Positions 11,201-24,006 of a DNA stretch of 64,000 nt are shown here, piece after piece. The number at the start of each line of letters is the position of its first letter. Position 1 is the stretch's first letter. Below the pieces are notes generated by a model. That model was not told where the DNA came from, ran no database searches, and worked only from the letters and a program-made list of their open reading frames with translations. Made by a program: the position numbers and the translations under genes. The DNA lies in assembly GCA_030848705.1 (NCBI GenBank), contig CM061239.1, forward strand, positions 81,574,363 through 81,638,362, written 5' to 3'. Source of the DNA: Heracleum sosnowskyi (taxonomy: Eukaryota; Streptophyta; Magnoliopsida; Apiales; Apiaceae).

Positions 11201-12719
11201 ATCCTCTTGTAACTTCAGAAAAGGATGATTGGTGGCCCAACAAATCACTTAACAAGTGATGACCACCAATGTCAAAGTGGGGCTTCTCCAAGAAAAGAGT
11301 TGGAGAATCAGGAATAGATGAATGGATCATATCCACATCTAATGACTGAGTTGGTGAATTTTGTGGAGTTGGTTCAAGTTTGATGTTTAAAGAATGGGAC
11401 TGTAACCCCAGAGTAATGATAGGGGTTACATCAAACTAAATTTGAGATACTGGAAGTGTTGCTTCCAGTGTGTGTGCACCCTGTGAAACCTGGGATTTTT
11501 GCTTCACTCTCCTTTGGTATTGGGAAATTGTGGACTGTGGGCTTGAAGTGTCCCTTACCCTCTTGGAGTGTGCTCTTGGAGGAGAGCTTGTTTCAATAAT
11601 TACATCCTTTTGGGAGGATGCAACTAGACTTGTGTTTAAATCCATATTACTCATTGTGCCTTGTTGGGAAGACACAATGGGGCTAGGCTGGAGCTCACTC
11701 ATATCTCCCACCTTATCCTTAGGGTTTCTTTTATGTTCACCCCTTCCCTCACCTCTCACAACACCTACACCACTCCCCTTTGGTTGTGTAGTGGATTTTA
11801 CAACAGGTGCCTTTTGCGAAGCACCTGAGGTTGGCTTGGAAGATTTCTTTGATTTTGGTTTTGTTGCTGGGGCAGGAGCCTGTTGGGTCACAACTACAGA
11901 CTCCATAGCAATAGGGTTGGGTGAAACAGTAGAAGTAACAGCTATACTAGCAGGGATAGTAGTAGTTACCTCAATTATTGGCAGATACACCACTGGGACA
12001 TCACCATTGTGGTTCAGCCTCAGTATGTCTGTCAGGACCCTCTTCTCTTGCACAAAGCAATCAAACCTGGAAACAGGGTTAGAGATAACCAATGGTGCTG
12101 GACTAACATGGTTAGCCAACATCATCAGAAATCTTGCATAATAGATATTTTTCTTCCTATTTGCCTTATCACCCAGCTTAGCACCAATTTCATACATAAG
12201 TTGGGTGCTAAAGTTGTAATATCTATCAGTTAGGAGCATGGTAAATAGAATCAACATCGAGTTAGTTAATGCATCAAAATTACTAATTTTACCAGAAAAG
12301 ACCTTGATGAATGCATCAGCTAAATAACTATATTCCCTAACCAAACCGCTCCTAATTATTTTACCCAGATTATCAGTAGGCAAAGAGTAGTTTATGGAAT
12401 TTAGCATGTTAATCATTTCAGTATATGTAGGCAAAGCAGAGCAATTATTTTCAGGAAGGTGTAAGCATGCTTGCAACACATCAGAATTGACTATGTACTC
12501 ATTACCTTGAATGGTGAATTGCAAAGTGCAATTTGTCCCACTGTACTCACATGAGGTCCAAATCTCCTCAATTATCTCATAGCTCAGTTTGCAGTTCATC
12601 ATGAAATCCATCATTTTGAAAAAGAGTCTGTTTGGGCTTTCCTTGATAACAAAAGGAATAGAGTTGTTCTTTTCGTAAATGAACCCTCCTGCTGACATGA
12701 GCTTGACTATGGGTGCCAT
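8277..12719 (-). pseudogene. Sirevirus B ORF3 (long 'env-like' third ORF) with four stops
   Basis: A single frame of about 1480 codons reads from the ATG at 12719 to 8277. It is interrupted only by TAG at 11436-11438, TAA at 11007-11009, TAA at 10761-10763 and TGA at 10749-10751. Element E has sense codons at these places. Order of parts: an N-terminal globular domain (residues ~1-210, with 'NEYIVNSDVLQACLHLP') resembling plant transposon-associated proteins; a Pro/Ser/Thr linker; a motif-rich middle; a heptad-like coiled coil at about 10130-9960 ('SRVDKVEATLSQMQ'); a 'KKGEK' site encoded by an internal polypurine tract (9921-9932); a charged region; and a C-terminal domain ('VEVRGIA..ERLVFVYKGG'). 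I see no signal peptide or membrane segment, so a true envelope role is doubtful. Function unknown. Confidence 0.85.
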
Positions 12720-13256
12720 TGTTGAGTGAAGAAAGCTCGAACTGTAATTTGCTTTGAGAGAGAAGAAGTAAGAAAGCCTTTGGAATTTTTGAGAACAGGT
12801 AGAAAAGAATTAAAGAAAATGAAATTTCTTAAATACTCCCCCAAAAATTCTCAAAAATTAAGTCCAATAATAAATGTGAATTACTGGATTGGCTTAAAAA
12901 TGTAACTGTTACAATTAAAATATTACCATGTTTTATACTTACATGGGTGTATACATAGATCGTGGTAAAAGACGTGACAATTTTCAACGGTTCAGATTAA
13001 TTGCGCTATATCAACGAATCAGAATTGGGCGCTTAATATCCCATCTATTTCGTTGATAAAGCTGCGTTTCGTTGATATAAGAGAGCTATCAACGAAACAC
13101 CCAGAAAAATGCTAAGACTGTCAATGAAATGGTGCGTTTCGTTGACATAGTAATTTTGACTTAGACAAAATTGCAGTTTTTCCTGAGAAAATTAATTCAC
13201 AGAAAAACATAGCAAGATTCTGGCTGCTTTGTAACTTGCAAAAATCTCAGAAATAA
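12720..13256. other. pol-ORF3 spacer of B with clustered family words
   Basis: This non-coding stretch holds at least six copies of TCAACG/CGTTGA-type words between 12985 and 13145, in both orientations, and nothing else I recognise. It contains the presumed 5' leader of an ORF3 message. Confidence 0.7.
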
Positions 13257-16200
13257 TTAAGAGAAATTTAGCATACCTAGCTCACTTACTAATCTTGAGA
13301 ATGTAGATTCATCAAGTGGCTTGGTAAAGATGTCTGCAAGTTGTTGTTCACTTGGAATAAAATGTAACTCCACAGTACCATTCATAACATGTTCTCTAAT
13401 GAAATGGTACTTGATGTCGATGTGCTTGTTCCTTGAATGCTGTACTGGATTCTCAGTAATGGCAATGGCACTAGTGTTGTCACAGAAGATAGGGATTTTC
13501 TCAACTCTTAGTCCATAATCAAGTAGTTGATTTTTCATCCATAAAATATGTGCACAACAACTTCCAGCTGCAATATACTCAGCCTCAGCTGTGGAGGTAG
13601 AAACTGAGTTTTGTTTCTTGCCGAACCATGACACAAGCTTGTTTCCTAGGAATTGACAGGTGCCTGTTGTGCTTTTCCTGTCAATTTTACATCCTGCATA
13701 ATCTGCATCTGAATAACCAATTAGTTCAAAGCCAGATTCTCTAGGATACCAAATGCTAAGGTTTCGTGTTCCTTTGAGATATCTGAAAATTCTTTTAATA
13801 GCAACAAAATGGGATTCCCTAGGATCAACCTGAAATCTAGCACATAGACATGTAGCAAACATAATATCAGGTCTACTAGCTGTTAAATATAAAAGTGAGC
13901 CTACCATGCCTCTGTAACTTGAAATGTCCACAGATTTTTCCTTAGTATTCAATTCAAGTTTGGTGGCAGTAGGCATGGGAGTTTTGGCAGGAGAGCATTC
14001 CATTAAGTTAAATTTCTTTAACAAATCATGAATATATTTTGTTTGAATAATGAAAATGCCTTCATTAACTTGCTTCACTTGGAGACCAAGAAAGTAAGTT
14101 AATTCTCCCATCATGCTCATTTCATATTTACTCTGCATAAGCTTGGTAAACTTTTGACAAAGTTTTACATATGTAGACCCAAAGATTATGTCATCTACAT
14201 AAATTTGAACAAGTATAGTAGAGCCATTCACAATCCTATGAAAAAGAGTTTTATCTACAGTACCTCTAGTGAAGTGATTCTCAAGGAGGAACTGTGAAAG
14301 TGTGTCATACCAGGCTCTAGGTGCTTGTTTCAAACCATTGAGTGCTTTAAGGAGGAAGTACACATACTCTGGAAAATCATCATCTTCAAAACCAGGAGGT
14401 TGACTTACATACACCTCCTCTTCCAATTCCCCATTCAAAAAAGCACTCTTCACATCCATTTGATAGACCTTGAAATTGGCATGGGCTGCATAGGCTAGGA
14501 AAATCCTTATTGCTTCTAGTCTTGCAACAGGAGCAAAGGTTTCATCAAAATCAATTCCCTCTTCTTGTGAATAGCCTTTTGCAACCAATCTAGCTTTGTT
14601 CCTTGTGACTATGCCATTTTCATCCATCTTGTTTCTGAACACCCATTTTGTGCCTATAACACTCATGTCCTTAGGCTTGGGCACCAGCTTCCAAACTTTG
14701 TTTCTCTCAAATTGGTTTAGCTCCTCTTGCATAGCTAATACCCAATCTGGATCTAGAAGTGCATCCTCAACTTTCTTTGGCTCATCTTGAGACAGAAAGC
14801 TACTATATAAACATTCCTCTTGAGTTGCTCTTCTAGTTTGGACTTTTGAAGAAACATCACCTATAATGAGTTCAAAGGGATGATCTCTAGTCCATTTCCT
14901 TGAGGGAAGTAGATTTGATCTTGAAGAAGTAGCTTCATGATCATGGTTGTCTTGATTAGATATTTGTCCTTGAGAAACTCCCCCTGAGTTTGTTGTCCCT
15001 AAATGATCACTCCTAGAGGCATTTCTGTGACTGTCAACGGTATGACCATTTTGACTGTCAACGAAACACTCATTCTGACTGTCAACGAATCCTTCATCAT
15101 GACTGTCAACGAAATGACCATTTTGTCTGCTAGCAGCTATTCTTTTCAATCTCAATGCAGCAATTTCATCTTCACTGCTGCTTTCATCTGTGCTAGATAC
15201 AACAACTTTAGGCTGTTTCTCAATAGCCTTGACATGATTCACTTGATCTCCTTCCTCATTCTCAAAAGAAAGACTTTCATGAAAGCCTTCATCACAGAGA
15301 CCTTGTATTTTGAGATCATCAAAAACAACATGTATAGATTCCATAACAATGTTGGTTCTGAGATTATAGACTCTGTAAGCTTTCCCTGCTGCATATCCCA
15401 CAAATATTGCTTCATCTGCCTTTGCTTCAAATTTCCCCAAATGCTCAGCTTGATTTCTCAAAACAAAACACTTGCATCCAAAGACATGAAGAAAATCCAA
15501 TAGTGGTTTCTTTTTTTTGAGTAGTTGATAAGGGGTCATTCCCTTGGCCTGATTAATCAAAGAAATATTTTGAGTGAAGCAAGCTGTGTTAACTGCCTCA
15601 GCCCAGAAATAAGTTGGTAACTTTGATTCATCTAGCATTGTCCTTGCAGCTTCAATAAGTGTTCTGTTTTTTCTTTCAACTACACCATTTTGCTGTGGTG
15701 TCTTTGCTGTTGAAAACTCATGCAAAATACCATTTTCTTCACAGAACACCTTCATGCTTGAATTCTTGAATTCTGTCCCATTGTCACTCCTAATCCTTCT
15801 TACTTTGAAATCAGGATGATTGTTTACCATCTTGATGTGATTGATAATGATTTCACTTGCCTCATCTTTGGAGTGCAAAAAGAAAGTCCATGTAAATCTA
15901 GAAAAATCATCAACAATCACGAGACAATATTTCTTCTTTGAAATGGACATGACATTTACAGGGCCAAATAGATCCATATGAAGCAGCTCAAGCTGTTGGA
16001 CAATTGATGACTCTGTCTTACTTTTGAATGATGCCTTCTTTTGTTTCCCTTTTTGACAAGCATCACACAAACCATCTTTGGAGAATTCCACCTGTGGAAT
16101 TCCTCTAGCAAGATCTTTCCTCACCAAATCATTCATAACCTTAAAATTCAGATGAGATAATTTCTTGTGCCATATACAACTTTCATCCTTGCTTGCCTTG

Positions 16201-16563
16201 CTGAAGAGACAAGTGATGGTGTCTGGACTTGTGCTACTAAAGTCAGCAATGTACACATTCCGTCTTCTGAATCCAGTCATTACCACATTGTTGTTTCCTC
16301 ATTTAGAAACAACACATGCTTCTTTAGAAAAAGTAACTAAAAATCCTTTGTCACAAAGTTGGCTGATACTAAGCAAATTGTGCTTAAGACCATCCACCAA
16401 TGCAACCTCCTCAATGATGACATTTTCTTTTGAAATCAAGCCATATCCCTTAGTGTAGCCTTTGCTGTCATCTCCAAAAACAATACAAGGGCCAGCTCTT
16501 TCCTGAAACTCTGTGAGCAGGGTAGAATCACCAGTCATGTGTCTTGAACATCCACTATCCAAG
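13257..16563 (-). pseudogene. pol: Sirevirus B pol (protease-integrase-RT-RNase H), main part
   Basis: It reads from the C insertion site (16563) through the protease box 'DSGCSRHMTG', the GAG-pre-integrase zinc region (H..H..'CDACQKGK', near 16060), and the integrase core with 'LHMDLFGP', 'RSDNGTEF' and 'PQQNGVVERKNRT'. A Ser/Gln-rich linker with the repeated 'FVDS' words (15030-15125) follows, then RT with 'FAPVARLEAIR', 'MDVKSAFLNGELEEE' and the catalytic 'YVDDIIFG' (near 14190), and RNase H ending '..IFTKPLDE' near 13310. The frame is open except for a TGA at 16299-16301 ('VVSK' then stop), which closes pol 92 codons downstream of the break. The first codons lie at 40260-40304. The element C insertion splits the gene at the protease active site. 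Confidence 0.93.
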
Positions 16564-17058
16564 TGTTAGGCCGAATACACAATATATAATCAATATATGT
16601 ATGAGAATAACAATCAAGAACTCTGTTTATGAACAATAAACTGAATTATATTAAATAACTCTTCTCTCAGTGATGTAAATTATCACAGAGAGCTGCTAGG
16701 TTACAAGAATAATGTATTCAGTATTCGCATCCCTTTTAGGGTTAACCTATCTGTGTTTATATAGTACACAGCTACATAATCAATCTCTAATTGATATTCC
16801 TATAAATTAGCTATACAATTTATATCAATTTAGGATTGCTTCTGTCTTCTGTTCCGTTTCCTTAGCCATCTCAATATATCTTGCTTCTTTCCATCTTCAA
16901 GATATATTGCTTCTAGAATCTTCATACTAGCACCGACAGCTTCAGCAAACTTTCACCCCGTCAGACTTTAACAAACTCTGACGGGCTTCTAGCATAAACT
17001 CTGATGAGTACCTGTTGCTTAAACACTGATAAATAATCATCAGCAATTATATCTAACA
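16564..17058 (-). repeat. 3' LTR of Sirevirus C
   Basis: It begins TGTTAGGCCGAATACAC and ends TATATCTAACA, followed on the right by the polypurine tract (atctcccccaa, 17059-17069). It differs from the 5' LTR at about 16775 (ata versus aca) and 16982 (acggg versus actgg). The U3 side contains 'aaactctga' words. Confidence 0.95.
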
Positions 17059-17204
17059 ATCTCCCCCAACTTGTGCATAACAAAAATGAATAAGTTAAAA
17101 GATAATTGATGATGTCAAAACATACAACAAATGCAGTGTTTATAACATATCAGAGTTTAACTTTTTACTTAGAACAAAAAACTTTAAAAACTTACAATCA
17201 GCCT

Positions 17205-20200
17205 TTACTTTATTTCTTCAATGTCAGGCACTGTTATGAGATAATCAATGAGTAGTCTTCTTTCAGCCTTTTCTAGCTCATCTACCATGATTTTCTTCAA
17301 TTCCTTCAATTCTGGATCACTCTCTTCAGTCTGGTAGATAGCAGCTCTCAGAGAATAGATGCTATTCCTCCTCATCTCATTCCCTAGCCTGATAAAATAA
17401 GACTTGTCTGACTCCAAGTTCAATTCCAACACTTTAATTCCAAGTGCTGTATTGAATTTAGCACTGTTCCTTTTCATCTCTACAAGCTTTCCATGAGCAT
17501 CTCTGTACTTAGGAACATAAGCACTTGAAATTCTGGCTCCACACAAGACTTTAGACTTCATCATTCTCTCTCTTAAAACTTGAGCAGCATTGTGAGTACT
17601 TTGATTTTTCACTCTTAGCAGATATAAAACATACTCCAGCTCTTCCCATAGTTTTAGATGAATATCAGCTTCTCCAACTCTATAAACTCTTCCATCAGCC
17701 ATAAAATATAACAAAAACTCCTTTTTGATTCCTCTGTGATAGATCATCTGAACAGACTCTAACTTGTCAAGGCTTTCTTGAGTTACCCCAACACCAGATT
17801 CTGCCAGTGATGTATGATCTAAAGGACTGTTATTCACTCTTTTCTCTCTATGTGAACCCAAGCCAGATCTATCATAAGATTCTTTTCCCATTACAGTTCT
17901 GCTTTGTAAAATGTTCACATTTCCTGGCTTCAGAGTTTCATCTTTAGATGATCTTCAAAAAGTACCTTGGAGTTGTGGAGATATAAATTGAGTTTGTACA
18001 ACTTGAACAGTGTCAGAGGTTGTCACAACTTTAATAGAATCATCAACTTGAGCAACGTCAGTGGTTGATTTATTAGATCTTGATTCAACATGAGCCATGT
18101 CAGAGGTTGAATAAGCTTTCTTTGATAACTCAGGCTCTTCAATCAATTTGCCTTTTCCTTTGTCAGTGTTTGCTCCAGCAGGCCTTCTTGAGTATTGTAA
18201 ACTCTGTTGAGAGTTCACATTCTCTTTAATAATAATTCCTTTTTCCTTTCTCCTAGGAGCCTTGGCAGCTTTTTGCTTGTAAGTTCCAGCTTCAACTTTC
18301 TTTTTATTATGCTCTTCAGCAAGAATCTGCAATTCAACATCAATGTCTTCAACTGTGGCTTCACCACCATGTTCTTCCAAAAAGAGTTTAGCAGCAATCT
18401 CTTCATCAGTAATTGGATTAGCTGAAATAGCTAGATTTTTAAGTCTTGAAGAAGATTGAACACCAGAATTTATTCTTTCAGAGTTTGTCAGCTTAGCAGA
18501 GTTTGACCTAAGTCTCCCTTGCTCTTGAGAATTCTTTGACCTAAACTCTGAATCCTTGCTTCCACCATCAGTTGTATCATCCCTCCGTCTCAGAGTTTGA
18601 GTCCTTTTGCATTTGTCTTTAGGAGCTCTCTCCCCCTTTTTGACATCATCAGGAATAAGCACTGATGTCAGCAACTCCAAAGATGCAGCAATAGAATCAA
18701 TCTTTGTAGACATTTCATCTTGATTGCTCTCAACTTTGCTTAGCCTCTGCTTGATTTCCACTTGATCCTTGATCATAGAGGAATATTTAGCTCTATCAGT
18801 CTTCAAGGCCAACTCCTTAGTTACTATATCATTTCGAAGACCTATGACATCTGTATGAGTCTCATCAAATCGATTATGCAAAGATTTGACTTGAACAATT
18901 GTAGCCTTCAGATGTGTCAACAGCTCAGGATTTGAAATCTCTTTTGCAGACTTAGCAACAAAATCAGCAGTCCTTTGCTTAGAGAAAATACAATCTGCCC
19001 CTGACCAGTTTGCATAGTACATATCTCTATAATGAGCTTCAGTGGCATTTTGATTTTCCTTACAGTCTCAGCAGTAGGATCCCTTAGAAAAGGTATGGAT
19101 TCATCAGAGTCTGCATGATCTTCAGAAGTGTGATCATGACTATCAGAATCAACCCTGTCTTCAACAACATTTTCTACTAAGGGCTTTGCAGCTTCTTCAA
19201 CTACATTCTCTGCAGTAACTTCAACATTTGACTGTGCAACCTCATCAAGAACTTTCTCTGCTACAGCTTCATTCTTCTCAGCAACTTCTTCTTCTGCTAG
19301 AACAGCTTCTTCTACAACAATCTTCTTCTCAGCATTTTCAACAATCTTCTCAGAAGAGACAGATTGTGCTTCCTGATCAACTTCATCACCAACTTCAAGA
19401 ACTTGATTGGTGACAGAGAGAATCTCTGTATGAGTTGCCATAGACTCTTCTATTACCAGAGTGGCTTGATCAGCTGTCACATCCTTAGTGTCACAAACAC
19501 TGATTGCAGGATGTGCTTCAATATCCATGTCCAAAGGATCAACAAAATGATCAGCATTTGCAGCTTCATTATCAGCTTCAAAATGGACATCAACATTTGT
19601 TCTGTCCTCTATGGGCACAGTAGCTTCAACATCTACAACATCATCCTGAATTACAACATCAGGAACAACTTCAGGAACAGCTTCATCTAACTCATCAAAC
19701 AGATAGTCAACTACCAGTCTTCTTCTTCTATGATGTAAAGTTTCAGAATCTTCTACATCATCAGACCTTGGTCTCTTTGCTCTACTCTTCTTAGATGTAC
19801 CAACAGAGTTTGGCACAGAAGATTTTGATACTCCAACTTCAGTAGCTGGCTTAACAATCTTTGCAGGTTTGAAAGCCCTGTGTTTGATTCTACCACCAGT
19901 ACGAATTGGTTGGGTTGGAGAAACTTCAATATTTACTGGTTCTTGTTGTTGTTCTACTTGGATCGAATCATCCAAAAACTGTTGCACTAATGCAGGCAGT
20001 AAAAGATCACCTACATTACCCTTCTTTACATCTTTGTTTATAAGATCAGAGAATATACGTTTGTGCAAATTAAAACATGGAATCACATCTTCATCAATAA
20101 TTTCTACCCCACTAACACAGGCGGAAAATAAAAGCTGACAGAATCTAGCAAAGTAAACTACTCCCCTATTCTCAGTCATCTTTTCACCCAAATTAATAAG

Positions 20201-20761
20201 AACTAGTCTACCAAAATCAAAATGAGTACCATAAAGAAGAGAATACCCAATTTGTAGACTATCAGTAGGTATGGTATCCCAGTTTGTGCACTTCTTCCCG
20301 AACGTTCTAGTTATGCAGTCGAAGAAAAAGCTCCACTCTTTCCTCAAGAACGGTCGCTTCAAATTACCTGTCCTTGCCAAAGATCCAGAGTAACCTATCT
20401 CCCTCATCATCCTTTGAAGCTCAGCATCACCAACAGAAATAGTGTATGCATTAAAGTCTTCAAACCTAAGAGCATCACGAACTGTGGTCGGAGTAACCAC
20501 ATACTCTTGTTCATCAAACTCAAAGATAATAGAAGGATTTCCAGCCTCTCCTCCATCATCATAAACACCAGTTTCCCAGAATGCTTTGATTTGAAGTCCA
20601 GACAGCCTTGCTGGTTCCACAAGCGCTTGTCCAATATCTGATTGAGAAAGAAAATTCTGAATCAAGTGAAACGCCTCCGGTGCGTTCACAGTAGATAAGG
20701 GTGCTGCATAGTTGTTAGGAACAAAATCGAGACCAAAAGACTGAAACATGGTTGTTGCCAT
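17205..20761 (-). pseudogene. Sirevirus C ORF3 with one frameshift and one stop
   Basis: It starts at the ATG at 20761. The N-terminal domain (residues ~1-260) includes 'FEFDEQEYVVTPTTVRDAL', equivalent to 'NEYIVNSDVLQACLHL' in B. A very acidic Val/Glu/Ala-rich stretch follows. A frameshift lies near 19030-19065, and reading continues in the frame of 19022-17955 through a coiled coil ('QRLSKVESNQDEMSTKIDSI', near 18700), 'DDVKKGER' encoded by a polypurine tract (18631-18641), and a basic region. A TGA at 17955-17957 interrupts, and the same frame continues to 17205 with the C-terminal domain ('LLYFMADGRVYRVGEADIHLK', 'LRAAIYQ'). That domain matches the one in D, which shows the stop interrupts a formerly longer protein. 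Unknown function; no membrane segment seen. Confidence 0.85.
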
Positions 20762-22103
20762 TAGAATATTTCACAGAAATCAGAGTTTATGCTTCAAGAA
20801 AGTGTTCGAAAAAAAATGATGCAGAAAAGTGTTTGTGAAAATGTGTAAGTGAAACTGTGTTGTGAATAGAGTAAGTCTGTAAAAGATTTGAACGTTGTGT
20901 GTATAATGATTAAATATGAAATAAAACTGAAGAGTTTTAATCATTAAAACACACAGCAGGCTTACTCGTATAATGTGTGAGTGGGACAGTTAACACATAC
21001 GTATTAACTGACAGTAGTAAATCGTGGTTGTTTCCAACATGCATGCGGAGTAAAAGGCACTAATTTCTGCTATTTTCTAGACACCTTTCTTCATTTTCAA
21101 AAACTCAAACAAACCGTTTCAATCATACTCTCTATTTAAAAAAAAATAATGTTCCTCAATAATTATGAAATGTCTGAAACACCCTTATTTATTTTAATCA
21201 TCAGAGATTAAAAATAAATTACCTCGGCGTAGAGTACACAGTTCATCAGTTTTTATCAATTCTCCTCCATAAATAATCTCTTTTCTCTAGGTGCACAGTT
21301 GTGAGAAATTGTGTGTGAATAGCAGAGTTTACTGAATATAAATATTTAGATCATCTCAAAGTGCATAAAATCCACAAAATAAATCAGTAAAAACTGGTTG
21401 CCCAAACTCTCATTTATAAACAAAATCTGATATTGTCTAAACTCTGTAGGTATAAATTTATTATTTTCACCCCCTTCGATTTTTTTTTTATTATTATTAT
21501 TTTTCCAGTAATCAGTGGTTGGCACTAGTCACCAAAAATCAAAAATTTTAGCCCTTATTTCATACAATAAGTTCATGGGTCTTCCTAGGCACAACTTGAT
21601 CTCAAAGGAATTTGTGCATATTTTTGCATCTTTTGATTTGAGGGTGAAATATGAGCAACTAATTATCAGAGTTTAGACTTTCATTAGTTAATACAATTAA
21701 TTTATGAGAGAAAGTGCAAACAGCTAATACAGACTCAGTGTATAGGATCAATAAACTAAGAGATGCTATAAATATAGAGACAGTATCATGCTGTGTAAAA
21801 TTTCTGCACACATTTGAGATCAGAATATATATCACTCAGAAGAATTCATGATTACTTACTGAGAATCATGCTTTATACAATTTTCTTCATCGGTCCATAT
21901 GTTTCAGACAAAATCACAATCAGAGTTTAACATCAGAGTTTAGCATCAGAGTATAACTGACAGAGTATGACTGACAAAGTTTAACATTATGACAGAGTAT
22001 GACTTCAGAATTTTGACAAACTGGTATGAATGCCAGTTAACATATGCAAAGAATCATGAGCAACAAATCACAGAATGAGAAATTTTGAGTCTAACCAATA
22101 TCT
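20762..22103. other. pol-ORF3 spacer of C with family words
   Basis: About 1.34 kb with no credible ORF on either strand. It carries CAGAGTTT-type words at about 20782, 21321, 21666 and a run at 21920-21990 where 'atcagagttta' is repeated with small changes. Poly-T and AT-rich tracts lie near 21480-21505. Unlike D, I see no antisense gene here. Confidence 0.7.
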
Positions 22104-23290
22104 CTAGTCAAAACCAGAGATCATTCCAAGTTCATTTACCAGTCTTGTAAAGGTAGCTTCACTCAAAGGCTTGGTGAAGATATCTGCAAGCTGTTGTTCT
22201 GTAGACACAAAATGAAGCTCAATATCTCCTTCCTCCACATGTTCCCTGATAAAATGATACCTTATGCTGATGTGCTTGGTCATGGAATGCTGTACTGGTT
22301 TACCTGTCATAGCAATAGCACTCTGATTATCACAGAAAATAGGTATTTTAGAGTACCTTAATCCATAATCCAGCAATTGATTCTTCATCCACAAAATCTG
22401 TGCACAACAGCTACCAGCAGCAATATACTCTGCTTCTGCTGTGGATGTGGAAATTGACTTTTGTTTCTTGCTGTACCAAGAACCTAATCTGTCACCTAAA
22501 AATTGACAGCTTCCACTTGTACTTTTTCTGTCTATCTTACAGCCTGCAAAATCTGCATCAGAGTAACCAATTAATTTAAACTCTAATTCTCTAGGATACC
22601 ACAAACCAAGAGTTATGGTTCCTTTGAGATATTTGAAAATTCTCTTCACAGCTGTTAGATGAGGCTCTCTAGGATCTGCTTGATATCTTGCACAAAGATA
22701 TGTTGCATACATGATGTCAGGTCTACTTGCAGTAAGATAAAGAAGAGACCCTATCATCCCAATGTAGTTTGTCATATCTACTGAGGCTCCTGTTTCTTTG
22801 TCTAGCTTTGTTACAGTAGCCATAGGAGTTGTTGCAGATGAACTATCAAGCATACCAAATTTCTTGAGAAGATTTCTGGTATATTTTGCTGGATTGATAA
22901 AAATCCCATCATCTGTTTGCTTTACTTGTAAGCCTAGAAAATAACTAAGCTCTCCCATCATGCTCATTTGGTATCTCGACTGCATAAGCTTTGCAAACTT
23001 CTTACAGAGTTTGTCATTTGTAGACCCAAAAATTATATCATCCACATAGATTTGAACTAACAGCAGATCATTACCAGTATTGAAATAGAACAAGGTTTTA
23101 TCAATTGTACCTCTAGTGAACCCACTTTCTAAAAGAAATTGAGCCAGAGTTTCATACCATGCTCTAGGTGCTTGCTTTAGTCCATAAAGAGCTTTGTCAA
23201 GCCTGTAGACATAATCTGGATGTTTGGGATCCACAAATCCAGGTGGTTGTTCAACAAACACTTCTTCTTCAAGTTTCCCATTGAGAAAAG
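22104..23290 (-). pseudogene. pol: Sirevirus C pol, 3' part (RT and RNase H)
   Basis: This continues C pol leftward of the D insertion: RT from 'FLNG' through 'VEQPPGF', 'YGLKQAPRAWYETL' and the catalytic 'YVDDIIFG' (near 23040), then RNase H with 'SDADFAGCKIDRKSTSG', 'STAEAEYIAAGSCCAQ' and the closing 'IFTKPL'. It is open over its whole length and ends at 22104. It is labelled pseudogene because the 5' half is cut off by D and has its own lesions. Confidence 0.93.
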
Positions 23291-23897
23291 TGTTGCCCAG
23301 TAATAATCTATTGTAGAAGGGGGGTTGAATACAATAGAGTAAGATAATCGACTTCTTAATGTATATATCACAAATATGAAAAGAAAGATAACAGCTTTAT
23401 TAAATCTGATATAAAACTGTTACAAACTCTCTCAAGAAATTCTGATGTTCTTGAGAGCTGCTAGTTTACAAAAACTCTCTCAAGAAATTCTGTTCTTAAG
23501 AGCTTCTCTTCGATTATGTTCTCTCTCTAATGAATACATAAATCAAAACCAAGACTGTGTTTATATAGTGCACACAGCTTCTCTATCAATAACAAGATAA
23601 GTCCTAATCAATAACAAAGATAGAAACCTATCCTTAATTGATAGCTACATTCTACAAACCAGGAACAAATAGAATAAACTTCCATGTTTATCTAGACTCC
23701 AAATATAACTCGAAGTAGGAATCCTGATCAGCTTCAAGTTCTGATGATCAATCCTGATCATAGTCTGAGTAGGAATCCTGATGATCAATAAGATACTGAC
23801 GCTTGATCAAATACTGATGACCATGCAATACTGATGACGTCAGCAATCCTGATCAGTTGAGTCTAGCTTCTGACGATCATTGAATTCTGATCTAACA
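23291..23897 (-). repeat. 3' LTR of Sirevirus D
   Basis: It begins TGTTGCCCAGTAATAATC and ends GAATTCTGATCTAACA. U3 (the right third) holds a dense run of the D-family words, 'aatcctga' and 'atactga' (about 23715-23880). A 6-G run follows 'gtagaa' near the left end. The polypurine tract atctccccc is adjacent at 23898-23906. Confidence 0.96.
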
Positions 23898-24006
23898 ATC
23901 TCCCCCAATCTCATACTTTGTGAAATAAAGTATAGATTCCAAATATTCAATGATGTCAAAAACATGTATCAAAATGTACGAGTATCTTCAGAAACAACTT
24001 ATCTGT

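Noticed and set aside
11470..12141. 223-codon plus-strand ORF
   Set aside because: Exact antisense shadow of B ORF3 with no promoter-like signal and hydrophobic composition produced by the opposite strand.
8277..12719. ORF3 as a genuine retroviral envelope gene
   Set aside because: No signal peptide, membrane anchor or cleavage site is visible in B, C, D or E; the parts seen are globular, coiled-coil and charged.
15003..15503. 166-codon plus-strand ORF rich in 'TVNE' repeats
   Set aside because: Antisense of the B pol linker; the repeats are the B-family DNA word.
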